64,000 bases of DNA, taken from the NCBI GenBank assembly GCA_963693285.1, contig OY848926.1, forward strand, positions 2,547,001 through 2,611,000, read 5' to 3'. This document shows, piece by piece, positions 1-10,424 of this stretch (positions are counted from its first letter, which is position 1; each line of letters opens with the position of its first letter). The stretch comes from Xestospongia muta. Taxonomy: Eukaryota; Porifera; Demospongiae; Haplosclerida; Petrosiidae. The translations under genes were made by a program, and so were the position numbers. The notes beneath the pieces were generated by a model. That model was not told the origin of the DNA and searched no databases. It worked only from the letters and a program-made list of their open reading frames with translations.

Positions 1-1010
1 GCTGATCTAAAGAGTTTAGTAAGTTTATCTGTCTGAAATATACTAATAAAGTAGTCTAAATAGGTTAAAACTCTAAAATAAAGAGTTTAGAGCTTTTTGA
101 AAGTTAAAAAAGATTAGAAATTAACTGTGAAAACTGGTTAAATCAGCTGATCTAAAGAGTTTAGTAAGTTTATCTGTCTTAAATATACTAATAAAGTAGT
201 CTAAATATGTTAAAAGTCTAAATAAAGAGTTTAGAGCTTTTTGAAAGTTAAAAAAGATTAGAAATTAACTGTGAAAACTGGTTAAATACGCTGATCTAAA
301 GAGTTTAGTAAGTTTATCTGTCTTAAATATACTAATAAAGTAGTCTAAATAGGTTAAAACTCTAAAATAAAGTGTTTAGAGCTTTTGAAAGCTAAAAAAC
401 ATTAGAAATTAAGTGTGAAAACTGGTTAAATAAGCTAATCTAAAGAGTTTAGTAAGTTTATCTGTCTTAAATATACTAATAAAGTAGTCTAAATAGGTTC
501 AAATTCTAAAATAAAGAGTTTAGAGCTTTTTGAAAGTTAAAAAAGATTAGAAATTAACTGTGAAAACTGGTTAAATAAGCTGATCTAAAGAGTTTAGTAA
601 GTTTATCTGTCTTAAATATACTAATAAAGTAGTCTAAATAGGTTAAAACTCTAAAATAAAGTGATTAGAGCTTTTTGAAAGTTAAAAAAGATTAGAAATT
701 AACTGTGAAAACTGGTTAAATAAGCGGATCTAAAGAGTTTAGTAAGTTTATCTGTTTTAAATATAATAATAAAGTAGTCTAAATAGGTTAAAACTCAAAT
801 AAAGAGTTTAGAGCTTTTTGAAAGTTAAAAAAGATTAGAAATTAAGTGTGAAAACTGGTTAAATAAGCTGATCTAAAGAGTTTAGTAAGTTTATCTGTCT
901 TAAATATACTAATAAAGTAGTCTAAATAGGTTAAAACTCTAAAATAAAGAGTTTAGAGCTTTTTGAAAGTTAAAAAAGATTAGAAATTAAGTGTGAAAAC
1001 TGGTTAAATA
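1..1010. repeat. Module H, first seven units; duplicate of 4635-5645
   Basis: The unit marks in order are GTCTGAAA, AATATG with GTCTAAATAAAG, GTGTTTAG with AAAGCTAAA, AGCTAATC with GGTTCAAATTC, GTGATTAG, AGCGGATC with ATAATAAT and AACTCAAATAAAG, then plain units with AAGTGTG. The same order with the same rare alleles occurs at 4635 onward (offset 4634, 32 monomers). The correspondence is lost after about 1010, where a unit with AGAGTTAGGTAGG begins. The window starts inside this module, so its left side is cut. Confidence 0.85.
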
Positions 1011-1446
1011 AGCTGATCTAAAGAGTTAGGTAGGTTTATCTGTTTTAAATATACTAATAAAGTAGTCTAAATAGGTTAAAACTCTAAAATAAAGAGTTTA
1101 GAGCTTTTTGAAAGTTAAAAAAGATTAGAAATTAACTGTGAAAACTGGTTAAAGAAGCAGAACTAAAGACTTTAATAAGTTTATCTGTCTTAAATGTACT
1201 AATAAAGTAGTCTAAATAGGTTAAAACTCTAAAATAAAGAGTTTAGAGCTTTTTGAAAGTTAAAAAAGATTAGAAATTAACTGTGAAAACTGGTTAAATA
1301 AGCTGATCTAAAGAGTTTAGTAAGTTTATCTGTCTGAAATATACTAATAAAGTAATCTAAATAGGTTAAAACTCTAAAATAAAGTGATTAGAGCTTTTTG
1401 AAAGTTAAAAAAGATTAGAAATTAACTGTGAAAACTGGTTAAATAA
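1011..1446. repeat. Three heterogeneous monomers including a CAGAACTAAAG unit
   Basis: These three units separate the H block from the plain units that follow. The first carries the private sequence GAGTTAGGTAGG. The second begins GAAGCAGAACTAAAGAC (near 1150) instead of TAAGCTGATCTAAAG and has AAATGTAC in place of AAATATAC. The same unusual start, including AAAGAAGCAG, recurs near 30389, so the two loci share a source. The third has GTCTGAAA, AGTAATCTAAA and GTGATTAG. Confidence 0.8.
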
Positions 1447-1453
1447 GCTGATC

Positions 1454-1536
1454 TAAAGAGTTTAGTAAGTTTATCTGTCTTAAATATACTAATAAAGTAG
1501 TCTAAATAGGTTAAAACTCTAAAATAAAGAGTTTAG
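1454..1536. repeat. 12-bp direct repeat inside the monomer (half-unit relic)
   Basis: The 12-mer TAAAGAGTTTAG occurs twice per monomer, at consensus 8-19 (here 1454-1465) and 79-90 (here 1525-1536), 71 bp apart. GGTTA also occurs twice, at 63-67 and 136-140, 73 bp apart, and the bases between GGTTA and the 12-mer are similar in both halves. The spacing is almost exactly half of 145. This suggests that the present monomer arose as a diverged dimer of a ~72-bp unit, though the rest of the two halves aligns only loosely in such A+T-rich sequence. Confidence 0.6.
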
Positions 1537-1538
1537 AG
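1514..1538. repeat. Inverted repeat (dyad) in every monomer
   Basis: AAACTCT at consensus 68-74 is the exact reverse complement of AGAGTTT at 82-88, with a 7-base spacer. Overlapping it, CTCTAAA (71-77) pairs with TTTAGAG (86-92) around an 8-base spacer, so the element can form two alternative 7-bp stems. A smaller dyad, CTAAA-GAG-TTTAG, lies at consensus 7-19. Many units keep the arms. The common variant GTGATTAG breaks the right arm, and the AACTCAAATAAAG variant breaks the left one. Dyads are frequent in centromeric satellites, but a protein-binding role here is inference. Confidence 0.7.
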
Positions 1539-1591
1539 CTTTTTGAAAGTTAAAAAAGATTAGAAATTAACTGTGAAAACTGGTTAAATAA

Positions 1592-2880
1592 GCTGATCTA
1601 AAGAGTTTAGTAAGTTTATCTGTCTTAAATATACTAATAAAGTAGTCTAAATAGGTTAAAACTCTAAAATAAAGAGTTTAGAGCTTTTTGAAAGTTAAAA
1701 AAGATTAGAAATTAACTGTGAAAACTGGTTAAATACGCTGATCTAAAGAGTTTAGTAAGTTTATCTGTCTTAAATATACAAATAAAGTAGTCTAAATAGG
1801 TTAAAACTCTAAAATAAAGAGTTTAGAGCTTTTTGAAAGTTAAAAAAGATTAGAAATTAACTGTGAAAACTGGTTAAATAAGCTGATCTAAAGAGTTTAG
1901 TAAGTTTATCTCTCTTAAATATACTAATAAAGTAGTCTAAATAGGTTAAAACTCTAAAATAAAGAGTTTAGAGCTTTTTGAAAGTTAAAAAAGATTAGAA
2001 ATTAACTGTGAAAACTGGTTAAATAAGCTGATCTAAAGAGTTTAGTAAGTTTATCTGTCTTAAATATACTAATAATGTAGTCTAAATAGGTTAAAACTCT
2101 AAAATAAAGAGTTTAGAGCTTTTTGAAAGTTAACAAACATTAGAAATTAACTGTGAAAACTGGTTAAATTAGCTGATCTAACGAGTTTAGTAAGTTTATC
2201 TGTCTTAAATATACTAATAAAGTAGTCTAAATATGTTTAAATTCTAAAATAAAGAGTTTAGAGCCTTTTGAAAGTTAAAAAAGATTAGAAATTAACTGTG
2301 AAAACTGGTTAAATTAGCTGATCTAAAGAGTTTAGTAAGTTTATCTGTCTTAAATATACTAATAAAGTAGTCTAAATAGGTTAAAACTCTAAAATAAAGA
2401 GTTTAGAGCTTTTTGAAAGTTAAAAAAGATTAGAAATTAAGTGTGAAAACTGGTTAAATAAGCTGATCTAAAGAGTTTAGTAAGTTTATCTGTCTTAAAT
2501 ATACTAATAAAGTAGTCTAAATAGGTTAAAACTCTAAAATAAAGAGTTTAGAGCTTTTTGAAAGTTAAAAAAGATTAGAAATTAACTGTGAAAACTGGTT
2601 AAATACGCTGATCTAAAGAGTTTAGTAAGTTTATCTGTCTTAAATATACAAATAAAGTAGTCTAAATAGGTTAAAACTCTAAAATAAAGAGTTTAGAGCT
2701 TTTTGAAAGTTAAAAAAGATTAGAAATTAACTGTGAAAACTGGTTAAATAAGCTGATCTAAAGAGTTTAGTAAGTTTATCTCTCTTAAATATACTAATAA
2801 AGTAGTCTAAATAGGTTAAAACTCTAAAATAAAGAGTTTAGAGCTTTTTGAAAGTTAAAAAGAATAGAAATTAACTGTGA
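1592..2880. repeat. Six-monomer displaced repeat (870-bp offset)
   Basis: The series of a plain unit ending ATACG, a unit with the rare ATACAAATAAAG, and a unit with TTATCTCTCTT appears at 1592-2010 and again at 2462-2880. The offset is exactly 870 bp, or 6 x 145. Between the copies lie three units marked AACAAACATTAG, ATGTTTAAATTC with GAGCC, and a plain one; the first two match the tail of module H. ATACAAAT appears once more near 19288, in the same company. Confidence 0.75.
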
Positions 2881-3330
2881 AAACTGGTTAAATACGCTGA
2901 TCTAAAGAGTTTAGTAAGTTTATCTGTCTGAAATATACTAATAAAGTAGTCTAAATAGGTTAAAACTCTAAAATAAAGAGTTTAGAGCTTTTTGAAAGTT
3001 AAAAAAGATTAGAAATTAACTGTGAAAACTGGTTAAATAGGCTGATCTAAAGAGTTTAGTAAGTTTATCTGTCTTAAATATACTAATAAAGTAGTCTAAA
3101 TAGGTTAAAACACTAAAATAAAGAGTTTAGAGCTTTTTGAAAGTTAAAAAAGATTAGAAATTAACTGTGAAAACTGGTTAAATAAGCTGATCTAAAGAGT
3201 TTAGTAAGTTTATCTGTCTTAAATATACTAATAAAGTAGTCTAAATAGGTTAAATCTCTAAAATAAAGAGTTTAGAGCTTTTTGAAAGTTAAAAAAGATT
3301 AGAAATTAACTGTGAAAACTGGTTAAATAA
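2881..3330. repeat. Plain monomers, three units
   Basis: These near-consensus units carry only single marks: GTCTGAAA and ATAGG in the first, AACACTAAAAT in the second, TTAAATCTCTAAAAT in the third. The last mark recurs near 19028, in a comparable neighbourhood of plain units. I see nothing else here. Confidence 0.75.
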
Positions 3331-4054
3331 GCTGATCTAAAGAGTTTAGTAAGTTTATCTGTCTTAAATATAGTAATAAAGTAGTCTAAATAGGTTAAAA
3401 CTCTAAAATAAAGAGTTTAGAGCTTTTCGAAAGTTAAAAAAGATTAGAAATTAACTGTGAAAACTGGTTAAATAAGCTGATCTAAAGAGTTTAGTAAGTT
3501 TATCTGTCTTAAATATACTAATAAAGTAGTCTAAATTGGTTCAAATTCTAAAATAAAGAGTTTAGAGCTTTTTGAAAGTTAAAAAAATTAGAAATTAACT
3601 GTGGAAACTGATTAAATAAGCACAACTAAGGACTTTAATAAGTTTATCTGTCTTAAATGTACTAATAAAGTAGTCTAAATAGGTTAAAACTCTAAAATAA
3701 AGAGTTTAGAGCTTTTCGAAAGTTAAAAAAGATTAGAAATTAACTGTGAAAACTGGTTAAATAAGCTGATCTAAAGAGTTTAGTAAGTTTATCTCTCTTA
3801 AATATACTAATAAAATAGTCTAAATAGGTTAAAACTCTAAAATAAAGAGTTTAGAGCTTTTTGAAAGTTAAAAAAGATTAGAAATTAACTGTGAAAACAG
3901 GTTAAATAAGCTGATCTAAAGAGTTTATTAAGTTTATCTGTCTTAAATGTACTAATAAAGTAGTCTAAATAGGTTAAAACTCTAAAATAAAGAGTTTAGA
4001 GCTTTTTGAACGTTAAAAAAGATTAGAAATTAACTGTGAAAACTGGTTAAATAC
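3331..4054. repeat. Five-unit block duplicated at 19687-20409
   Basis: The diagnostic marks occur in the same order in both blocks. They are ATATAGTAAT, an A7 run then ATTAG, GTGGAAACTGATT, the rare unit start CACAACTAAGG (3621), CTTTTCGAAAG, AATAAAATAGTC, AAACAGGTTAAA and TTGAACGTT. The offset is 16355-16356 bp, about 113 monomers. Similarity stops after the TTGAACGTT unit: here the next units carry ATAATAAT with ATGTTCAAATTC, whereas the other copy continues with GTGATTAG. Confidence 0.85.
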
Positions 4055-4344
4055 GCTGATCTAAAGAGTTTAGTAAGTTTATCTGTCTTAAATATAATAA
4101 TAAAGTAGTCTAAATATGTTCAAATTCTAAAATAAAGAGTTTAGAGCTTTTTGAAAGTTAAAAAAGATTAGAAATTAACTGTGAAAACTGGTTAAATAAG
4201 CTGATCTAAAGAGTTTAGTAAGTTTATCTGTCTTAAATATAATAATAAAGTAGTCTAAATATGTTCAAATTCTAAAATAAAGAGTTTAGAGCTTTTTGAA
4301 AGTTAAAAAAGATTAGAAATTAACTGTGAAAACTGGTTAAATAC
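4055..4344. repeat. Tandem pair of ATAATAAT/ATGTTCAAATTC monomers
   Basis: Two adjacent units both carry ATATAATAATAAAG and ATATGTTCAAATTC, a combination rare elsewhere. This looks like a recent single-monomer duplication. The units differ in the final allele (AAATAAG versus AAATACG). Confidence 0.75.
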
Positions 4345-5645
4345 GCTGATCTAAAGAGTTTAGTAAGTTTATCTGTCTTAAATATACTAATAAAGTAGTC
4401 TAAATAGATTAAAACTCTAAAATAAAGAGTTTAGAGCTTTTTGAAAGTTAAAAAAGATTAGAAATTAACTGTGAAAACTGGTTAAATAAGCTGATCTAAA
4501 GAGTTTAGTAAGTTTATCTCTCTTAAATATACTAATAAAGTACTCTAAATAGGTTAAAACTCTAAAATAAAGAGTTTAGAGCTTTTTGAAAGTTAAAAAA
4601 GATTAGAAATTAACTGTGAAAAGTGGTTAAATAAGCTGATCTAAAGAGTTTAGTAAGTTTATCTGTCTGAAATATACTAATAAAGTAGTCTAAATAGGTT
4701 AAAACTCTAAAATAAAGAGTTTAGAGCTTTTTGAAAGTTAAAAAAGATTAGAAATTAACTGTGAAAACTGGTTAAATAAGCTGATCTAAAGAGTTTAGTA
4801 AGTTTATCTGTCTTAAATATACTAATAAAGTAGTCTAAATATGTTAAAAGTCTAAATAAAGAGTTTAGAGCTTTTTGAAAGTTAAAAAAGATTAGAAATT
4901 AACTGTGAAATCTGGTTAAATACGCTGATCTAAAGAGTTTAGTAAGTTTATCTGTCTTAAATATACTAATAAAGTAGTCTAAATAGGTTAAAACTCTAAA
5001 ATAAAGTGTTTAGAGCTTTTGAAAGCTAAAAAAGATTAGAAATTAAGTGTGAAAACTGGTTAAACAAGCTAATCTAAAGAGTTTAGTAAGTTTATCTGTC
5101 TTAAATATACTAATAAAGTAGTCTAAATAGGTTCAAATTCTAAAATAAAGAGTTTAGAGCTTTTTGAAAGTTAAAAAAGATTAGAAATTAACTGTGAAAA
5201 CTGGTTAAATAAGCTGATCTAAAGAGTTTAGTAAGTTTATCTGTCTTAAATATACTAATAAAGTAGTCTAAATAGGTTAAAACTCTAAAATAAAGTGATT
5301 AGAGCTTTTTGAAAGTTAAAAAAGATTAGAAATTAACTGTGAAAACTGGTTAAATAAGCGGATATAAATAGTTTAGTAAGTTTATCTGTTTTAAATATAA
5401 TAATAAAGTAGTCTAAATAGGTTAAAACTCAAATAAAGAGTTTAGAGCTTTTGGAAAGTTAAAAAAGATTAGAAATTAAGTGTGAAAACTGGTTAAATAA
5501 GCTGATCTAAAGAGTTTAGTAAGTTTATCTGTCTTAAATATACTAATAAAGTAGTCTAAGTAGGTTAAAACTCTAAAATAAAGAGTTTAGAGCTTTTTGA
5601 AAGTTAAAAAAGATTAGAAATTAACTGTGAAAACTGGTTAAATAC
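4345..5645. repeat. Nine-monomer block, copy 1 of a tandem duplication (1301 bp)
   Basis: The block starts after an ATACG junction. It contains a unit with TCTCTCTT and the private TACTCTAAAT (4541), a GTCTGAAA unit, and the module H series from the AATATG unit to the AACTCAAATAAAG unit. The next 1301 bp repeat this order with the same markers, for example TACTCTAAAT at 4541 and 5842, and AATATG at 4838 and 6139. The length is 9 x 145 minus 4, because four units carry one-base or longer deletions. Confidence 0.85.
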
Positions 5646-6946
5646 GCTGATCTAAAGAGTTTAGTAAGTTTATCTGTCTTAAATATAGTAATAAAGTAGT
5701 CTAAATAGGTTAAAACTCTAAAATAAAGAGTTTAGAGCTTTTTGAAAGTTAAAAAAGATTAGAAATTAACTGTGAAAACTGGTTAAATAAGCTGATCTAA
5801 AGAGTTTAGTAAGTTTATCTCTCTTAAATATACTAATAAAGTACTCTAAATAGGTTAAAACTCTAAAATAAAGAGTTTAGAGCTTTTTGAAAGTTAAAAA
5901 AGATTAGAAATTAACTGTGAAAAGTGGTTAAATAAGCTGATCTAAAGAGTTTAGTAAGTTTATCTGTCTGAAATATACTAATAAAGTAGTCTAAATAGGT
6001 TAAAACTCTAAAATAAAGAGTTTAGAGCTTTTTGAAAGTTAAAAAAGATTAGAAATTAACTGTGAAAACTGGTTAAATCAGCTGATCTAAAGAGTTTAGT
6101 AAGTTTATCTGTCTTAAATATACTAATAAAGTAGTCTAAATATGTTAAAAGTCTAAATAAAGAGTTTAGAGCTTTTTGAAAGTTAAAAAAGATTAGAAAT
6201 TAACTGTGAAATCTGGTTAAATACGCTGATCTAAAGAGTTTAGTAAGTTTATCTGTCTTAAATATACTAATAAAGTAGTCTAAATAGGTTAAAACTCTAA
6301 AATAAAGTGTTTAGAGCTTTTGAAAGCTAAAAAAGATTAGAAATTAAGTGTGAAAACTGGTTAAATAAGCTAATCTAAAGAGTTTAGTAAGTTTATCTGG
6401 CTTAAATATACTAATAAAGTAGTCTAAATAGGTTCAAATTCTAAAATAAAGAGTTTAGAGCTTTTTGAAAGTTAAAAAAGATTAGAAATTAACTGTGAAA
6501 ACTGGTTAAATAAGCTGATCTAAAGAGTTTAGTAAGTTTATCTGTCTTAAATATACTAATAAAGTAGTCTAAATAGGTTAAAACTCTAAAATAAAGTGAT
6601 TAGAGCTTTTTGAAAGTTAAAAAAGATTAGAAATTAACTGTGAAAACTGGTTAAATAAGCGGATCTAAAGAGTTTAGTAAGTTTATCTGTTTTAAATATA
6701 ATAATAAAGTAGTCTAAATAGGTTAAAACTCAAATAAAGAGTTTAGAGCTTTTTGAAAGTTAAAAAAGATTAGAAATTAAGTGTGAAAACTGGTTAAATA
6801 AGCTGATCTAAAGAGTTTAGTAAGTTTATCTGTCTTAAATATACTAATAAAGTAGTCTAAATAGGTTAAAACTCTAAAATAAAGAGTTTAGAGCTTTTTG
6901 AAAGTTAAAAAAGATTAGAAATTAACTGTGAAAACTGGTTAAATAC
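5646..6946. repeat. Nine-monomer block, copy 2 of a tandem duplication (1301 bp)
   Basis: This is the second copy of 4345-5645 and shares its marker order. Differences I saw include ATAGTAAT in the first unit (ATACTAAT in copy 1), AATCAG before the AATATG unit (AATAAG in copy 1) and TCTGGCTT near 6398. The AATCAG allele is shared with 145 and 21570, so this copy agrees with those loci at that site better than with its own tandem neighbour. Conversion is one explanation. Confidence 0.85.
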
Positions 6947-8539
6947 GCTGATCTAAAGAGTTTAGTAAGTTTATCTGTCTTAAATATACTAATAAAGTAG
7001 TCTAAATAGGTTAAAACTCTAAAATAAAGAGTTTAGAGCTTTTTGAAAGTTAAAAAAGATTAGAAATTAAGTGTGAAAACTGGTTAAATAAGCTGATCTA
7101 AAGAGTTTAGTAAGTTTATCTGTCTTAAATATACTAATAAAGTAGTCTAAATAGGTTAAAACTCTAAAATAAAGAGTTTAGAGCTTTTTGAAAGTTAACA
7201 AACATTAGAAATTAACTGTGAAATCTGGTTAAATAAGCTGATCTAAAGAGTTTAGTAAGTTTATCTGTCTTAAATATACTAATAAAGTAGTCTAAATATG
7301 TTTAAATTCTAAAATAAAGAGTTTAGAGCCTTTTGAAAGTTAAAAAAGATTAGAAATTAACTGTGAAAACTGGTTAAATTAGCTGATCTAAAGAGTTTAG
7401 TAAGTTTATCTGTCTTAAATATACTAATAAAGTAGTCTAAATAGGTTAAAACTCTAAAATAAAGAGTTTAGAGCTTTTTGAAAGTTAAAAAAGATTAGAA
7501 ATTAACTGTGAAAACTGGTTAAATAAGCTGATCTAAAGAGTTTAGTAAGTTTATCTCTCTTAAATATACTAATAAAGTAGTCTAAAGAGGTTAAAACTCT
7601 AAAATAAAGAGTTTAGAGCTTTTTGAAAGTTAAAAAAGATTAGAAATTAACTGTGAAAAGTGGTTAAATAAGCTGATCTAAAGAGTTTAGTAAGTTTATC
7701 TGTCTGAAATATACTAATAAAGTAGTCTAAATAGGTTAAAACTCTAAAATAAAGAGTTTAGAGCTTTTTGAAAGTTAAAAAAGATTAGAAATTAACTGTG
7801 AAAACTGGTTAAATACGCTGATCTAAAGAGTTTAGTAAGTTTATCTGTCTATAAATATACTAATAAAGTATTCTAAATAGGTTAAAACTCTAAATAAAGA
7901 GTTTAGAGCTTTTTGAAAGTTAAAAAAGATTAGAAATTAACTGTGAAATCTGGTTAAATACGCTGATCTAAAGAGTTTAGTAAGTTTATCTGTCTTAAAT
8001 ATACTAATAAAGTAGTCTAAATAGGTTAAAACTCTAAAATAAAGAGTTTAGAGCTTTTGAAAGTTAAAAAAGATTAGAAATTAACTGTGAAAACTGGTTA
8101 AATAAGCTGATCTAAAGAGTTTAGTAAGTTTATCTGTCTTAAATATACTAATAAAGTAGTCTAAATAGGTTCAAATTCTAAAATAAAGAGTTTAGAGCTT
8201 TTTGAAAGTTAAAAAAGATTAGAAATTAACTGTGAAAACTGGTTAAATAAGCTGATCTAAAGAGTTTAGTAAGTTTATCTCTCTTAAATATAGTAATAAA
8301 GTAGTCTAAATAGGTTAAAACTCTAAAATAAAGAGTTTAGAGCTTTTTGAAAGTTAAAAAAGATTAGCAATTAACTGTGAAAACTGTTTAAATAAGCTGA
8401 TCTAAAGAGTTTAGTAAGTTTATCTGTCTTAAATATACTAATAAAGTAGTCTAAATAGGTTAAAACTCTAAAATAAAGAGTTTAGAGCTTTTTGAAAGTT
8501 AAAAAGATTAGAAATTAACTGTGAAAACTGGTTAAATAA
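6947..8539. repeat. Module H, distal units
   Basis: This continues module H from the previous block: plain units, AACAAACATTAG, ATGTTTAAATTC with GAGCC and TTAAATTAG, a plain unit, CTCTC with AAAGAGG and AAAGTGG, GTCTGAAA, and GTCTATAAATATAC (7848) with AACTCTAAATAAAG and AAATCTGG. The order reappears near 16600-17300, 22840-23600, 27470-28240, 47730-48480 and 52500-53270. The last units carry GAGCTTTTGAAAG (two bases short), GGTTCAAATTC and TTAGCAATTAAC. Confidence 0.85.
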
Positions 8540-9264
8540 GCAGAACTTAGGACATTAATAAGTTTATCTGTCTTAAATGAACTATTAAAGTAGTCTAAAT
8601 AGGTTAAAACTCTAAAATAAAGTGTTTAGAGCTTTTTGAAAGTTAAAAAAGATTAGAAATTAAGTGTGAAAACTGGTTAAATAAGCTGATCTAAAGAGTT
8701 TAGTAAGTTTATCTGTCTTAAATATACTAATAAAGTAGTCTAAATAGGTTAAAACTCTAAAATAAAGAGTTTAGAGCTTTTTGAAAGTTAAAAAAGATTA
8801 GAAATTAACTGTGAAAACTGGTTAAATAAGCTGATCTAAAGAGTTTATTAAGTTTATCTCTCTTAAATATACTAATAAAGTAGTCTAAATAGGTTCAAAT
8901 TCTAAAATAAAGAGTTTAGAGCTTTTTGAAAGTTAAAAAAGATTAGAAATTAACTGTGAAAACTGGTTAAATAAGCTGATCTAAAGAGTTTAGTAAGTTT
9001 ATCTCTCTTAAATATAGTAATAAAGTAGTCTAAATAGGTTAAAACTCTAAAATAAAGAGTTTAGAGCTTTTTGAAAGTTAAAAAAGATTAGCAATTAACT
9101 GTGAAAACTGTTTAAATAAGCTGATCTAAAGAGTTTAGTAAGTTTATCTGTCTTAAATATACTAATAAAGTAGTCTAAATAGGTTAAAACTCTAAAATAA
9201 AGAGTTTAGAGCTTTTTGAAAGTTAAAAAAGATTAGAAATTAACTGTGAAAACTGGTAAAATAA
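8100..9264. repeat. Five-monomer duplication (724-bp offset)
   Basis: The pair of units GGTTCAAATTC followed by TCTCTCTTAAATATAGTAAT and TTAGCAATTAAC with ACTGTTTAAATAAG occurs twice, with TTAGCAATT centred at 8367 and 9091. A second pair with the same spacing (723 bp) lies at 28631 and 29354. The CAGAACTTAGG unit is present in the first copy only here, but in both copies at 28.8-29.5 kb. Confidence 0.8.
8540..8684. repeat. Variant monomer class CAGAACTTAGG (first of 12)
   Basis: In this class the first ~22 bases of the monomer are replaced (CAGAACTTAGGACATTAATAAG in place of CTGATCTAAAGAGTTTAGTAAG), and the middle reads AAATGAACTATTAAAG. The rest is close to consensus. Copies begin (C of CAGAAC) at 8541, 17515, 24177, 28805, 29528, 44580, 45594, 48636, 53418, 54720, 55589 and 57181. 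It usually follows a unit shortened to TTAAAAAGATTAG and ends module H. The unit has no GATC site. Confidence 0.9.
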
Positions 9265-9989
9265 GCTGATCTAAAGAGTTTAGTAAGTTTATCTGTCTTA
9301 AATGTAGTAATAAAGTAGTCTAAATAGGTTAAAACTCTAAAATAAAGAGTTTAGAGCTTTTTGAAAGTTAAAAAAGTTTAGAAATTAACTGTGAAAACTG
9401 GTTAAATAAGCAGAACTAAGGACTTTAATAAGTTTTTCTCTCTTAAATGTACTAATAAAGAAGTCTAAATAGGTTAAAACTCTAAAATAAAGAGTTTAGA
9501 GGTTTTTAAACGTTAAAAAAGATTAGAAATTAACTGTGAAAACTGGTTAAATAAGCTGATCTAAAGAGTTTAGTAAGTTTATCTGTCTTAAATATACTAA
9601 TAAAGTAGTCTAAATAGGTTAAAACTCTAAAATAAAGTGATTAGAGCCTTTTGAAAGTTAAAAAAGATTAGAAATTAACTGTGAAAACTGGTTAAATAAG
9701 CGGATCTAAAGAGTTTAGTAAGTTGATCTGTGTTAAATATACTAATAAAGTAGTCTAAATAGGTTAAAACTCTAAAATAAAGAGTTTAGAGCTTTTTGAA
9801 AGTTAAAAAAGATTAGAAATTAACTGTGAAAACTGGTTAAATAAGCGAATCTAAAGAGTTTAGTAAGTTTATCTGTCTTAAATATACTAATAAAGTAGTC
9901 TAAATAGGTTAAAACTCTAAAATAAAGAGTTTAGAGCTTTTTGAAAGTTAAAAAAGATTAGAAATTAACTGTGAAAACTGGTTAAATAC
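9265..9989. repeat. Module D, five monomers (725 bp)
   Basis: The unit marks in order are (1) AAATGTAGTAAT with AAAAGTTTAG, (2) CAGAACTAAGGACTTTAATA with TTTTTCTCTC, AAAGAAGTC and an ACGTT right half, (3) GTGATTAGAGCC, (4) AGCGGATC with GTTGATCTGTG, (5) GCGAATC or GCGGATC, ending ATACG. The module recurs from 13175, 31551, 33578, 37342 and 40672 (the last one AGCGG unit shorter), with partial forms at 17800, 44880 and 63550. Unit 2 here reads GAGGTTTTTAAACG, where the other copies read GAGCTTTTTGAACG. Confidence 0.85.
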
Positions 9990-10424
9990 GCTGATCTAAA
10001 GAGTTTAGTAAGTTTATCTGTCTTAAATATACTAATAAAGTAGTCTAAATAGGTTAAAACTCTAAAATAAAGAGTTTAGAGCTTTTTGAAAGTTAAAAAA
10101 GATTAGAAATTAACTGTGAAAACTGGTTAAATAAGCTGATCTAAAGAGTTTAGTAAGTTTATCTCTCTTAAATATACTAATAAAGTAGTCTAAATAGGTT
10201 AAAACTCTAAAATAAAGAGTTTAGAGCTTTTTGAAAGTTAAAAAAGATTAGCAATTAACTGTGAAAAGTGGTTAAATAAGCTGATCTAAAGAGTTTAGTA
10301 AGTTTATCTGTCTTAAATATACTAATAAAGTAGTCTAAATAGGTTAAAACTCTAAAATAAAGAGTTTAGAGCTTTTTGAAAGTTAAAAAAGATTAGAAAT
10401 TAACTGTGAAAACTGGTTAAATAA
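9990..10424. repeat. Three near-consensus monomers linking D to H
   Basis: The units are a plain one, one with TCTCTCTT, TTAGCAATTAAC and AAAGTGG, and a plain one. The same kind of bridge follows the D modules at 31.5, 33.6, 37.3 and 40.7 kb, so module D plus bridge plus H behaves as one larger block. Confidence 0.7.

Larger units (their letters stand above)
1447..1591. repeat. Representative consensus monomer (145 bp)
   Basis: This copy matches the majority base at every position I checked, and serves as the reference for the whole array. Composition by my count is A 63, C 11, G 23, T 48 (23% G+C) with no CpG. It contains one GATC (consensus 4-7), two AGCT sites (91-94 and across the unit junction), a T5 run (94-98) and an A6 run (106-111). 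Conserved marks used for phasing are CTGATCTAAAGAG at the start, AGTAGTCTAAATAGG near 50-64, and GTGAAAACTGGTTAAATAAG at the end. The length is close to the 147 bp of a nucleosome core. The phase (start at GCTGATC) is arbitrary. Confidence 0.95.
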
